From NCBI GenBank assembly GCA_902495075.1, contig CABUVO010000008.1, positions 54,192 to 118,191 of the forward strand: DNA of 64,000 nt, given 5' to 3'. Of this stretch, positions 42,919 to 51,840 are shown in pieces. Numbering within the stretch: the stretch's first letter is position 1; the number at the start of each line of letters is the position of its first letter. The notes below the pieces were generated by a model. That model saw only the letters and a list, made by a program, of their open reading frames with translations. It had not been told where the DNA came from and did no database searches. The translations under genes were made by a program, and so were the position numbers. This DNA comes from an uncultured Porphyromonadaceae bacterium. GTDB lineage: Bacteria > Bacteroidota > Bacteroidia > Bacteroidales > Muribaculaceae.

Positions 42919-44781
42919 ATGAAATACAGACTATTGAACATAGCCCTTATATTATCTTACATTTTCTCGGCTCTTGATATGTCAGGAGCCGAAAATGTAG
43001 ATACCACGAGAGTTCTCAACGAGGTCGTTGTGACCGGAACAAACAGTATCGTACCTCAAAAATTGTTGCCCTACACCGTTTCAGTTGTCAATAACCGTCA
43101 GCTTGAGGCCACAGGTCAGACGCAGGTACTGGCGGCAATATCCGGAATGGTGCCGAGCCTATTTGTATCACAGCGCAGCATATTCGGTTTCGGAGTTAGC
43201 AACGGAGGTGCCGGGCACATCAAACTGCGCGGTGTCGGCGGAGACAGAGCCAGCGCGGTGCTTATGATGGTCGATGGCCAGCCCCAGTTCGCAGGAATAT
43301 ACTCCCATCACATAGCAGATTTCTATGATAAGGAATATGTAGAGCGTATCGAAGTTTTGCGCGGTCCTGGATCCGTGCTATATGGTTCAAATGCAATGGC
43401 AGGTACTGTCAATGTGATAACAAAAAATGCAGCCAAAGACGGAGTACATACGACATTGCAATCTCAATACGGGTCATATAACACATGGCTGTCATCTGTC
43501 ACCAATACTGTTCGTTACGGAAAGTTCTCATCGTTGGTGTCGCTGTCTTATAACCGTACTGACGGCAATGTTGACAATTTAGACTTCAAGCAAGCTGACG
43601 GATATGCGAAAGTCGGATATGATTTTTCGTCCAAGTGGAAGGCTTATATCGACTACACACTTATGAACTTCCGAGGCAACGACCCTATATATCCCACACT
43701 GTCCAATCCGGAATCCACCGACATATATCATCAGAATATTATCAGGGGAGAGGCTGCGGCGACAGTGACCAATACCTACGGGGAGGTTTCCGGTTCTGCA
43801 CGGATATATTATAATTACGGGAATCATTTTGTGGATGATCCGAGGCACTTTCACAGTACCGACGACCGGCTGGGAATAATTCTTTATGAGAATTTCAAAC
43901 CATGGAGAGGTGCGTCAGCGACTGTCGGATTTGATTTTGACTCGTATTCGGGGGAAATTCCGGTATCTGGCGGCAATAACCACACCGAAGGTTCCATGAG
44001 TACAATATCGCGTAAAACCATAGTTGAATATTCGCCCTATCTCACTCTGTCGCAAATGTTCATGGATGATTTGGTGAACCTTAACGCCGGATTGCGTATG
44101 GCGAACAGTAACAAATTCGACACACAATGGATTCCTCAGTTCGGGTTCTCTGTGAATCCGGGCCGAGACTGGACTGTAAAAGGAAATCTTGCAATGGGTT
44201 ATCGTAATCCCTCATTCAGGGAGCTATATCTCTACCGCATGGCGAATCCGGATCTGGAGCCAGAAAAGATGTTGAATTATGAAGTTTCCATAGGAAAATC
44301 TTTTTCCCGTTACTTTGCGGCGGAAATCACAGGATACTACAGCAAAGGCGACAATATGATCCAGACGGTTGACCAGAAAAATCAGAATACAGGTAAGTTT
44401 ATAAACAAAGGTATCGAGTTTTCGGCTCATAGTCATCCCGTGGATAATCTATGGCTGGCGGCGACGTATAGTTTTTTGCATACTTCTCTTGACAACCTTG
44501 TCGGCGCACCGAAGAATCAATACTATCTCGGCGTGGAATGGAAGCCATGGAGCTTTCTCAACATCGGGGCCGACCTTAAAGGTATCGGGGGATTATATGT
44601 CGCAGACAATATCAGGAACCAAAGCTATGCCCTGCTTAATCTTAAAATCACATGGGATATATGCCGTTATGTCTCTGTCTTTACGAGACTTGAAAACATA
44701 ACCGATGCCGAATACGTCATAAATCGTGGATATGAGATGCCTGGATTTACGGCAATGGGCGGCGTAAAGGTACAATTCTGA
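42919..44781 (+). CDS. TonB-dependent outer-membrane receptor (siderophore/vitamin type)
   Basis: This 620-residue protein has a signal peptide (about 1-23) and a TonB-box-like start of the plug (VLNEVVVTGTNSIVPQKLLPYTV). Plug motifs are GHIKLRGVGGDRASAVLMMVDGQ and VERIEVLRGPGSVLYGSNAMAGTVNVIT, followed by a barrel ending in GGVKVQF. It lacks the STN and carboxypeptidase-like domains of SusC and has no SusD partner, so it resembles receptors for iron chelates, haem or cobalamin. The real ligand is unknown. It follows the DUF362 gene directly and ends with its own terminator. Confidence 0.9.
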   Translation: MKYRLLNIALILSYIFSALDMSGAENVDTTRVLNEVVVTGTNSIVPQKLLPYTVSVVNNRQLEATGQTQVLAAISGMVPSLFVSQRSIFGFGVSNGGAGHIKLRGVGGDRASAVLMMVDGQPQFAGIYSHHIADFYDKEYVERIEVLRGPGSVLYGSNAMAGTVNVITKNAAKDGVHTTLQSQYGSYNTWLSSVTNTVRYGKFSSLVSLSYNRTDGNVDNLDFKQADGYAKVGYDFSSKWKAYIDYTLMNFRGNDPIYPTLSNPESTDIYHQNIIRGEAAATVTNTYGEVSGSARIYYNYGNHFVDDPRHFHSTDDRLGIILYENFKPWRGASATVGFDFDSYSGEIPVSGGNNHTEGSMSTISRKTIVEYSPYLTLSQMFMDDLVNLNAGLRMANSNKFDTQWIPQFGFSVNPGRDWTVKGNLAMGYRNPSFRELYLYRMANPDLEPEKMLNYEVSIGKSFSRYFAAEITGYYSKGDNMIQTVDQKNQNTGKFINKGIEFSAHSHPVDNLWLAATYSFLHTSLDNLVGAPKNQYYLGVEWKPWSFLNIGADLKGIGGLYVADNIRNQSYALLNLKITWDICRYVSVFTRLENITDAEYVINRGYEMPGFTAMGGVKVQF

Positions 44782-44800
44782 CAATTTGTAAGGATACCAT

Positions 44801-44838
44801 AATGGAGGTTACCAATATAATAGTAGCCTCCATTTTTG
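44801..44838 (+). terminator. Terminator after the TonB receptor gene
   Basis: AATGGAGG pairs with CCTCCATT (44801-44808 with 44827-44834), with further pairing of GTTAC/GTAGC inside, followed by TTTTT. It lies 20 bp after the receptor stop codon. Confidence 0.8.
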
Positions 44839-44910
44839 CGATTGAACACAAACAGATAGATTGGAAACATAAACCGTATTTGTTATAACAGTGTTTAGGA
44901 ACTATCTGGG

Positions 44911-44918
44911 TAATTTTG
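44911..44918 (+). promoter_or_regulatory. -7 promoter element for the esterase-aldo/keto reductase operon
   Basis: TAATTTTG fits TAnnTTTG and lies 42 bp before the ATG at 44961, directly after the terminator of the preceding operon. Confidence 0.6.
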
Positions 44919-44960
44919 CAGTACATACAAATCATAAAGATTATAAACTCAATACAAAAC

Positions 44961-46091
44961 ATGAATAGGTTCTTTTTAACTTTTGCCACATTCATGGCTC
45001 TCGGCTGTGGCACATCATGCGCCAATGATGATATTGCGTATATATCCGACGAGCCGTCAGAAATTGAGCCGTCTGCCATAGAAATGACTGTTCCTGTCCC
45101 CACGGGCTATTTCAGTGCGGCATCTCAGCAAGGCACGGTAGAAGTGGTCGAATACCAGTCAAAAGACTATACCGGTTCAATGGCTACGACACACAAACCG
45201 GCGTATGTGTATCTTCCATACGGGTATGACAGATCAAAAAAGTATGATATAATCTATCTGCTTCATGGATGGTCCGGAACCGCAGAACAATATTTTGGCG
45301 TAGCCGCGTGGCCACAAATGAAAAACCTGTTTGACAATATGATTCAGAATGGTGACTGCGCTCCATTTATCGCAGTCTCTCCTACATGGGATAAAGACAA
45401 CAGGGCAAAGGACTGGGGCGAATCCACACAGGAAGTCGCTGTATTTCATAATGAATATATCAATGAGTTGATTCCTGCGGTGGAAAGCAAATACTCTACT
45501 TATGCCCAATCCTATGACAAGGAAGGTATCATGGCATCCCGCGATCATCGCGCGTTTGGAGGATTTTCTCTTGGTTCAATAACGACATGGTATATATTTG
45601 AGAACGCCTTTGATTATCAGAAATGGTTTTTGCCGATGAGCGGGGACAACTGGCATATCAGAATGTTTGGCGGTCAATCGGCACCAAAGGAAACCGCAGA
45701 GTTTCTTGCCTCGGTTGTGAACGCGTCCCCTTACAAAGATAACTTCTATGTCTGGTATGCCGTAGGCACTGATGACTCCCGTTTTTATCAGACCCACAAT
45801 CAGGCAATGGCGATGATGGATATACCTGAAACTTTTAATTCATCGAATTTCTCGTACCATCAGCGTGAAGGAGGTCTGCACGATTTCAACTCAGTCTGGG
45901 AATTCTGTTACAACGCTTTGCCGTTCATGTTCCCCAAGGGTCAAAATTCAGGGATAAATGATGTTCAATCTGACATGGTTCGCAATTTGTCATCTGAAAA
46001 GAATCAGATATATACGATTGACGGCAGGCGCGTCACAAAAGCGGAAAAAGGTCTGTATATTGTTAATGGCAAAAAAAATCTATACAAATAG
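44961..46091 (+). CDS. Lipoprotein esterase (feruloyl-esterase/esterase-D-like) with type IX-like tail
   Basis: This 376-residue protein starts at the ATG at 44961. It has a lipobox-like leader (FMALGCGTSC). The alpha/beta hydrolase shows YDIIYLLHGWSGTAEQYFGV (oxyanion region), the nucleophile in FGGFSLGS (about 195) and a late His in EGGLHDFNSVWEFC. The C-terminal sequence IYTIDGRRVTKAEKGLYIVNG matches a sorting domain. Enzymes of this type release feruloyl or other acyl groups from plant polysaccharides. It heads an operon with two aldo/keto reductases, 4 bp before the first. Confidence 0.78.
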   Translation: MNRFFLTFATFMALGCGTSCANDDIAYISDEPSEIEPSAIEMTVPVPTGYFSAASQQGTVEVVEYQSKDYTGSMATTHKPAYVYLPYGYDRSKKYDIIYLLHGWSGTAEQYFGVAAWPQMKNLFDNMIQNGDCAPFIAVSPTWDKDNRAKDWGESTQEVAVFHNEYINELIPAVESKYSTYAQSYDKEGIMASRDHRAFGGFSLGSITTWYIFENAFDYQKWFLPMSGDNWHIRMFGGQSAPKETAEFLASVVNASPYKDNFYVWYAVGTDDSRFYQTHNQAMAMMDIPETFNSSNFSYHQREGGLHDFNSVWEFCYNALPFMFPKGQNSGINDVQSDMVRNLSSEKNQIYTIDGRRVTKAEKGLYIVNGKKNLYK

Positions 46092-46095
46092 TTGT

Positions 46096-47112
46096 ATGAA
46101 TTATAGAAAATTAGGTTCTCTTGAAGTTTCCGCAGTCGGACTGGGGTGTATGGGTATGAGCCACGCATATGGTGCCCCCGCCAAAAAAGCGGACATGACG
46201 GAACTGTTAGGATATGCGGTGGACATGGGTTACACATTCTTTGACACCGCAGAGTTATACGGCACTCCCGCTAATCCTCACGACAATGAAGAGCTGCTTG
46301 GATATGCGTTAAAGCCTTATAGGAATGAAGTTGTTATTGCAACAAAGTTTGGGATATCCTTCCCGAATCCGAATGAATCCGGGCCACAGCCTATTATAAC
46401 GGATTCATCTCCTGAAACCATACGCAAATCGGTGGAAGGATCTTTGAAACGATTGCAGACCGACCATATAGACCTTTACTATCAGCATAGGATTGACTCT
46501 GCGGTCGAGCCTGAGACTGTCGCTGAAACGATGTCTGAGTTGATGCGTGAGGGCAAAATCCTTCACTGGGGCATATCCGAAGCCAATGAACAGTATCTGC
46601 GGCGGGCCCATGCAGTCTGTCCGGTGACGGCGGTTCAGAACCGTTATTCAATGATGGCGCGGTGGCATGAGGAACTATTTCCCACTCTTGAAGAGCTCAA
46701 TATCGGCTTTGTCGCATTCTCTCCCCTCGCCAACGGGCTACTTACGGAGAATTATGATGCCGATTCAAAGTTTGATAGCAGGACTGATTATAGAGCCGCC
46801 ATGCCTCAGTTCCAAAAAGACAGCTATGTGAAAAACAGGGGGCTGTTTGAGTTTATACGTCGCCTTGCCGATGATAAACATGCCACGCCCTCCCAGATTT
46901 CATTGGGATGGATGCTCTGTAAGAACCCGTGGATTGTGCCGATACCCGGAACACGGCATCTTTGTCGCCTGAAAGAGAACGCTGGAGCTGTCGATGTCTG
47001 TCTGACTGAAGATGAGATAGCCATGATTGATGAAGTCCTTGACGGAATGACGATGAGCGAAGTGTTCGGAGGCTCTGAAATAGTAAGAAAACGTAAACTA
47101 CAAGTAATATGA
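46096..47112 (+). CDS. Cytoplasmic aldo/keto reductase (YhdN/IolS-like)
   Basis: This 338-residue protein starts at the ATG at 46096 (MNYRKLGSLEVSAVGLGCMG), where the family N-terminus appears. Active-site residues are Asp in FFDTAELYG (about 49-57), Lys in VIATKFG (about 82) and His in DLYYQHRID (about 125). The NADPH-binding end GTRHLCRLKENAGAVDV is present. It reduces carbonyls with NADPH. Its stop overlaps the next gene by ATGA. No signal peptide is seen, in contrast to the downstream reductase. Confidence 0.92.
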   Translation: MNYRKLGSLEVSAVGLGCMGMSHAYGAPAKKADMTELLGYAVDMGYTFFDTAELYGTPANPHDNEELLGYALKPYRNEVVIATKFGISFPNPNESGPQPIITDSSPETIRKSVEGSLKRLQTDHIDLYYQHRIDSAVEPETVAETMSELMREGKILHWGISEANEQYLRRAHAVCPVTAVQNRYSMMARWHEELFPTLEELNIGFVAFSPLANGLLTENYDADSKFDSRTDYRAAMPQFQKDSYVKNRGLFEFIRRLADDKHATPSQISLGWMLCKNPWIVPIPGTRHLCRLKENAGAVDVCLTEDEIAMIDEVLDGMTMSEVFGGSEIVRKRKLQVI

Positions 47113-48056
47113 AACAAAGAATGATAAAAACAGTAGCACTGTTTGTGCTGGTTTTCCTGTCCGCCAATCTCGGCTTTGCAGAAGATACTTATAAAAATGG
47201 CGTACCGAATGTCACGTTCAACAACGGGGAGCAGATGCCTCGTTTCGGAATTGGGACTTTCAATGTCCCCGGAGATTCCGTGGCTGCCGATGCCGTGTTG
47301 TTCGCATTGAAAAACGGCTACCGCCATATTGACACAGCTCATGCTTATCGTGTTGAGCGAGGTGTCGGCCAGGCGGTAAAGGAAAGTGGTATTCCCCGTG
47401 AAGAAATATGGGTGACGAGCAAACTGTGGCCCAGCGAATATGGTGATGCCGATGCCGCTATCGACCGTATGCTTGAACGCCTCGGTCTTGACTATATCGA
47501 CCTCCTCTATGTGCATCAGCCTATGGGCGACTGGCGCGGGGCATGGCGCGCTATGGAACGGGCTGTTGCCTCCGGTAAGGTCAGGAGCCTTGGCTTGAGC
47601 AATTTCGATGCGGCCGATTCGCTCTACACCGCAGCAATGGAATGGGCGAAAATCAAGCCGACTGTGATGCAGATCGAGTGCCATCCATACGCGCAGAGAA
47701 AGATGTGGAAGGATAAACTTGCCAATGATTCCATTGTTCTTGAAGCATGGTTCCCTCTTGGCGGGGCTATGAGTAACGGGGCCTTGTTCAAAGATCCGGC
47801 GATACGGGAAATTGCATCAGCTCACGGCAAAACTCCTGCCCAGATTATCCTGCGGTGGCATATTCAGGAAGGTCATTCAGCTATTCCGGGTGCTACAGAC
47901 CACGGATACATTACTGAAAACATCAATATTTTCGATTTTGAATTGACTCCGTCTGAAATGGAAAAGATTCGGGCACTGAATAAGGAGGAACGATTCTTTC
48001 ACATGGATTACAAACAGGCGGAGCAATTCATGCTTAACTGGGAAATGGACGACTGA
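47109..48056 (+). CDS. Exported aldo/keto reductase
   Basis: This 315-residue protein has a signal peptide (about 1-25, ending SANLGFAED), which is unusual for this cytosolic family. Motifs of the 2,5-diketogluconate-reductase group are GYRHIDTAHAYRVERGVGQAVKES, WVTSKLWPSEYGD, IDLLYVHQPMGDW and VMQIECHPYAQR, so the Asp-Tyr-Lys-His tetrad is complete. It is translationally coupled to the preceding reductase. Periplasmic export would require an unusual NADPH source, so the leader may be an anchor. The substrate is unknown. Confidence 0.88.
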   Translation: MKQRMIKTVALFVLVFLSANLGFAEDTYKNGVPNVTFNNGEQMPRFGIGTFNVPGDSVAADAVLFALKNGYRHIDTAHAYRVERGVGQAVKESGIPREEIWVTSKLWPSEYGDADAAIDRMLERLGLDYIDLLYVHQPMGDWRGAWRAMERAVASGKVRSLGLSNFDAADSLYTAAMEWAKIKPTVMQIECHPYAQRKMWKDKLANDSIVLEAWFPLGGAMSNGALFKDPAIREIASAHGKTPAQIILRWHIQEGHSAIPGATDHGYITENINIFDFELTPSEMEKIRALNKEERFFHMDYKQAEQFMLNWEMDD

Positions 48057-48212
48057 CAACCAGTAATGAAGGATATATGATCGCTCTCTGACGATGAGAA
48101 TATTAAGATTAATGTTCTCAACCGCAATGATAGGAGAACTGTGAACTTGTCAGTTCCACAACTTGTGAAATATCTCATGAAAACATACAGCTAATAAACC
48201 GATTGCTAACAT

Positions 48213-48243
48213 AAAAAGGAGGCATTCACGATGTCTCCTTTTT
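48213..48243 (+). terminator. Terminator between the cargo operon and the relaxase gene
   Basis: AAAAAGGAGGCAT pairs with ATGTCTCCTTTTT around TCACG. It lies between convergent genes and could act in both directions. Confidence 0.75.
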
Positions 48244-48304
48244 ATGTTGATAACAATATGGTGAGTCCGATATTTCATATCTTGTTCGTCATAAAGTAAA
48301 TGTT

Positions 48305-49522
48305 TTATCTTCTGCGGCCTGATTTTAGGGTTTTGCCAAGTCGGGTGGCGGCTGCGCGGGCGCATCTGCGGGCACGTTCAATCTCGTCTTCATCCTTGTG
48401 GTCGCGCCGGTTGTCATCGTTGGACGAACCGCCTCCGCCGCTTCCGGTTGATACGGTATCGAGTGCGGTCAGACCAACGAACAATGCGACTGCCATATCG
48501 GTAAGCTCCTGCCAGTTTACAATCTCGCGGTAGTCAAACTCGTCGTCGAATACCTGCATGACATCGTTGGGAATGTAGAACTGAGAAGTTCTGCCTCTAT
48601 GCGTAAGCTCGTATCTCGATGTTCCTTCTTGCCAAGAGGTGTAAGCCGTAACTTGTTTGTCAGGAGATACAACAGGCTTTGATACAACAGGCGCAACCGG
48701 CTTTGTTCCGGCGTTCTTGACTGGCTGCTTCGCCCTCGCTGCAGACTGACTGTGAAGTTTATTCCATGTGTTTTCAATCCTCGAAGCCGTCAGCTTTCGG
48801 CCTGTGCCAAGCTCGGATGCCTTGAATGTGGCTTTGCCTTTTCCGATAGAATAACCGTAAACGCCTTTCTTGCCGGGACGTATCATAATGGAGTAACCCT
48901 TTGCCCGGATCCGTGCGGCATAATCATTCCACGACCATGACGGCATCGCACGCAGAATATCCATAAGGTCGTCTGCAATCTTGTCGGCGTTCATCTTATG
49001 GATTTCAGCGGCTGTTATCCAGCCCCGCCGGATTGCCACAGCCTGAGCCGCTTCCTGTGCGCGAATGTGTATGTTATGGTCATTGTTGGTCTTGCCGTCG
49101 CTGTCTTTCCGGCACACTGCGGCGTGAAGATGCGGGATGCCGCTGTCGGATTCATAATGAAGCCAAACCGTGTAGATGCTGTTCGCAATGTTGGTTTTAT
49201 GCGAATACACCTTGCCGTTTTCATCCTCCAGCTCTATCTTGTCAAACTCCCTTACAAAGTCATCCCACAGTTTCTTCCAGTCCTGCATGGTGAAGTTTTC
49301 GGTATGTTCCATCGCCGGACTGATTTCCATGCGGATAACATTCTTTTTCATTGACGCATTGGCTTTCATCAAATCCCAGATGCCTTGCGCGTCAAGTTCA
49401 CAAGGCAGAAGATTATCTTTGACATGATATATAAGTTCAGGGTGTTCCTTGTGTCTCGACTCACCTGTTATATATCTGATGTCATTGATGCCGTGACTTA
49501 TTGATGCTGCTTTTCCTATCAT
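48305..49522 (-). CDS. Mobilization relaxase (MobA/MobB-type nuclease)
   Basis: This 405-residue protein has an N-terminal relaxase domain. The HxH metal-binding motif is in SGIPHLHAAVCR (about 127-138), preceded by VWLHYESD. The middle region holds IRAKGYSIMIRPGKKGVYGYSIGKGKATFKASELG. A membrane-like and glycine-rich tail follows (MAVALFVGLTALDTVSTGSGGGG) with a basic end. It would nick oriT for transfer by a helper conjugation system. It overlaps the MobC-like gene by ATGA (49519-49522). Confidence 0.9.
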   Translation of the reverse strand: MIGKAASISHGINDIRYITGESRHKEHPELIYHVKDNLLPCELDAQGIWDLMKANASMKKNVIRMEISPAMEHTENFTMQDWKKLWDDFVREFDKIELEDENGKVYSHKTNIANSIYTVWLHYESDSGIPHLHAAVCRKDSDGKTNNDHNIHIRAQEAAQAVAIRRGWITAAEIHKMNADKIADDLMDILRAMPSWSWNDYAARIRAKGYSIMIRPGKKGVYGYSIGKGKATFKASELGTGRKLTASRIENTWNKLHSQSAARAKQPVKNAGTKPVAPVVSKPVVSPDKQVTAYTSWQEGTSRYELTHRGRTSQFYIPNDVMQVFDDEFDYREIVNWQELTDMAVALFVGLTALDTVSTGSGGGGSSNDDNRRDHKDEDEIERARRCARAAATRLGKTLKSGRRR

Positions 49523-49938
49523 GACAATTCCTGTTCCTTGTTCGTTTCAGATGATGTTCCCGGTACACGGTTCGGGGAGAAATATCTGTTGATTATTTCG
49601 GTAATAAGTTCTGCAGTCCTGCGGAGGCGACTCAACGCCTCAATCATCCAGGGCTGGTTGCGGAACATCGCCATGCGCTCTTGCTGCGGCATGGCGTTCA
49701 GCATCGAGGTATATTTGGCATAGTCGCTCCGGGCGATTATAAGTTCATCGCGGACTTTGGTCTGCGCAAATGTCAAACGTGCTTTCGGTTTGTAGCCATA
49801 GGCCCGTGACAACAGATACTCACTGCGGTTCATCCCGCATTGGGCGGCAACGGTCTCTATCCGTTTCCTCTGCGATTCGCTCACGCGGAACGACATGGTG
49901 GAACGGCGACGGCCTCTGTTTTCATTCTGTATGTCCAT
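49519..49938 (-). CDS. MobC-like mobilization accessory protein
   Basis: This 139-residue basic protein has a ribbon-helix-helix-like start (RRRSTMSFRVSESQRKRIET, then CGMNRSEYLLSRAYGYKPKA), the usual MobC/relaxosome DNA-binding design. The C-terminal half is helical. It is coupled to the relaxase gene and probably opens or bends oriT DNA. Confidence 0.85.
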   Translation of the reverse strand: MDIQNENRGRRRSTMSFRVSESQRKRIETVAAQCGMNRSEYLLSRAYGYKPKARLTFAQTKVRDELIIARSDYAKYTSMLNAMPQQERMAMFRNQPWMIEALSRLRRTAELITEIINRYFSPNRVPGTSSETNKEQELS

Positions 49939-49939
49939 A

Positions 49940-50211
49940 GAAAGTTATAAGTTGGTTATGAGATTATTATAAGTGATGCTGATTATTATAAAGGTCATCG
50001 GTGCGAGCCTGCGAGCGGCGTCCCGTTGCCCTGTGCGGCAACGCAAGAGAGCCGTGTATGCAGTGACCGACAGGGAGTGTAATACAGCGGCATATCTTGC
50101 AACGAAATCCCTGTTTCCCGCTTCCCTGCGGCTTAAGACATACCGCTAACCACACGGCTAACTATGAGGCATTGTGCACCTCGGAGGATTCACTATATCG
50201 AGGGGCGAAGC
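49940..50211. other. Region upstream of mobC, candidate origin of transfer
   Basis: About 270 bp without a convincing gene. It contains a perfect 7-bp palindrome CGTTGCC/GGCAACG (50024-50043) and a repeated GCGAGC motif (about 50004-50017). Position before mobC-relaxase is where oriT lies in many Bacteroides mobilizable elements. A nic site was not identified. Confidence 0.5.
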
Positions 50212-50649
50212 TCAATCCGCATTGAAAAAGACGGGGTTGCGGATATAAGGCTTGTCAGGGCGGCTCCAGCCCAGCACGGAGGGGAATGTCATCACCGACC
50301 CTACAAGTGAACGGTCAGTGTAGATAAGCCCGGCCTGTTCCATCCTGTCAAGGAGATTGCGCAATCGGGTCCGGTTCATCTGCCATTGCTCCGCGAGGCG
50401 AATCTCCGAATACTGCACCTGTCCCGGTTTCAATGCCAGAGGGCGGCGGAAGTCGTCTGACACTTTCGCATTTACAGCCATTCTTGACAGGAGGTCGTAA
50501 AAGAGCGTAATATTGGAAATCTTGTCGCCGCGTTTGTTCTCGGTGGCGCCGCTAAGTAGATTCATCACCTCGGTTGTCATTCTGAAAGTAATGAGTTCAA
50601 GGCGCGACGGCAGTTGAAATTTGTATGTTTCCTTGGATTGTTTGTTCAT
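50212..50649 (-). CDS. Conserved mobile-element protein with winged-helix-like region
   Basis: This 145-residue protein starts at the ATG at 50649 (MNKQSKETYKFQLPSRLELITF). It has a helical domain (MNLLSGATENKRGDKISNITLFYDLLSRMAV) and a helix-turn-helix-like segment (IRLAEQWQMNRTRLRNLLDRMEQAGLIYTDRS). Its place in the element suggests a regulatory or replication-accessory role. The family is not recognised by name. Confidence 0.65.
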   Translation of the reverse strand: MNKQSKETYKFQLPSRLELITFRMTTEVMNLLSGATENKRGDKISNITLFYDLLSRMAVNAKVSDDFRRPLALKPGQVQYSEIRLAEQWQMNRTRLRNLLDRMEQAGLIYTDRSLVGSVMTFPSVLGWSRPDKPYIRNPVFFNAD

Positions 50650-50783
50650 GTGTCCTTGTTTGCGTAGGTAGTGCAACCGAAGTGTTGTCGGATAGAAGAG
50701 CAAATATCTGATGAAATTAATCTGAAATTATTCCATGTGTGTTCTCGCCATCCGCACAACACTCCGGTTTACGGTTAAAACTG

Positions 50784-51251
50784 TTACTTCCCTGACATTG
50801 ATGAGTTGTAGAACTGTATCATCCTCACGCCCTCGTCAATGTCGGTTCTGCATCGTGCGATTTCACTGACGGTGAACATCGCCGCCGTCATCTCCTCCTT
50901 GTCGAGATAGCGGATAGCAGATTTGACAAGCTGACGGGCCCGCGCCTGACGGTGTTCCGAAAGCTCCTGCACGGACATCTCCTTCCTGTTTGTCGTTGAG
51001 TTGAGATAGAGGTTGAGCCGGTGACGGTCGGGGCCTTTCACATCCGCCGCTTCCTGATTGCCCGCGCCGATGGCGATACACACCGCAAGCGCGTCCGCCT
51101 CATGTATGCCGAGCGAGGATAACAGTTTGCGCTCTATCTCAATCGTCTTTGACTCGTCAATGATTCTGTTCTTTTTTTCCTTACGGGAGCGATTCGGGGC
51201 TGACATAGCTTCGATGCCCGGCTCCGCAGTCTGAATGGCTGTTTCTGTCAT
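50784..51251 (-). CDS. Mobile-element accessory protein of unknown function
   Basis: This 155-residue mainly helical protein (MTETAIQTAEPGIEAMSAPN at the start) has a basic patch (PNRSRKEKKNRIIDESK) and a helical core (EHRQARARQLVKSAIRYLDKEEMTAAMFTVSEIARC). It lies 18 bp after the excisionase-like gene and is presumably cotranscribed with it. It could be an element-control or mobilization protein. No motif gives a specific function. Confidence 0.6.
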   Translation of the reverse strand: MTETAIQTAEPGIEAMSAPNRSRKEKKNRIIDESKTIEIERKLLSSLGIHEADALAVCIAIGAGNQEAADVKGPDRHRLNLYLNSTTNRKEMSVQELSEHRQARARQLVKSAIRYLDKEEMTAAMFTVSEIARCRTDIDEGVRMIQFYNSSMSGK

Positions 51252-51269
51252 GATTTATAAGAATTTTGG

Positions 51270-51509
51270 TTATGGTCTGATACTGTTTTTGAGAATGTAG
51301 GCCTGTGCCTGACTTTCGATTTCCTCGTCCGTTGCGACACGGACACTGCGCTGCCACCTGTCGAGGTCTTCGGGGTCGAAGTAGCAGAGCTTGCCTCCCG
51401 GCTTGTAGTACGGGATGACACGGCGCATCATCAGCTTGTAGAGATAGCTGAGTTTGATTCCGAGGTATTGAGCCGCCTCGGTCGGCGTCAACATACTTGG
51501 TTTTGTCAT
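51270..51509 (-). CDS. Excisionase-like DNA-binding protein (helix-turn-helix, AlpA/MerR-like)
   Basis: This 79-residue protein has the Xis/AlpA-type winged helix (MLTPTEAAQYLGIKLSYLYKLMMRRVIPYYKPGGKLCYFDPEDLDRW). Such small proteins in Bacteroides elements direct the integrase towards excision or regulate mobilization genes. It has a -7 element at 51564-51571. Called by motif and position. Confidence 0.85.
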   Translation of the reverse strand: MTKPSMLTPTEAAQYLGIKLSYLYKLMMRRVIPYYKPGGKLCYFDPEDLDRWQRSVRVATDEEIESQAQAYILKNSIRP

Positions 51510-51840
51510 TAAAATTCCTGTTGGTTATGAAATTATTTGTGATTGGTTTTCCTGTTCGGACTGCAAAGCTATAATACAGGAATGGAAATCAAACGAAGAT
51601 GTCTGCATAAGCCCCTGACTTTTAAGGTTATCTATGAAAATCGCAAAATCGGCACCGATTTTCGGCACTCGTCCACACCGTTACAGCAGTTTCAATTATG
51701 AATAGCAGGGCACGAAAAATCCCCATGCCGGACAAGGCACAGGGATAATATATTTCTATTCATTTAGAATATATGGAGCTTTTCTATATCGCTTTTGGGC
51801 TCATGACATCATTTGATTTTTGATTAGCTTCGGTTCCCGC
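51510..51840. other. Intergenic region between excisionase-like and integrase genes
   Basis: About 330 bp with no gene. It carries the promoter of the excisionase-like gene. The rest is AT-rich and no attachment site was recognised. Confidence 0.5.
51564..51571 (-). promoter_or_regulatory. -7 promoter element for the excisionase-like operon
   Basis: TAGCTTTG on the minus strand fits TAnnTTTG, 54 bp before the ATG at 51509. Confidence 0.55.
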
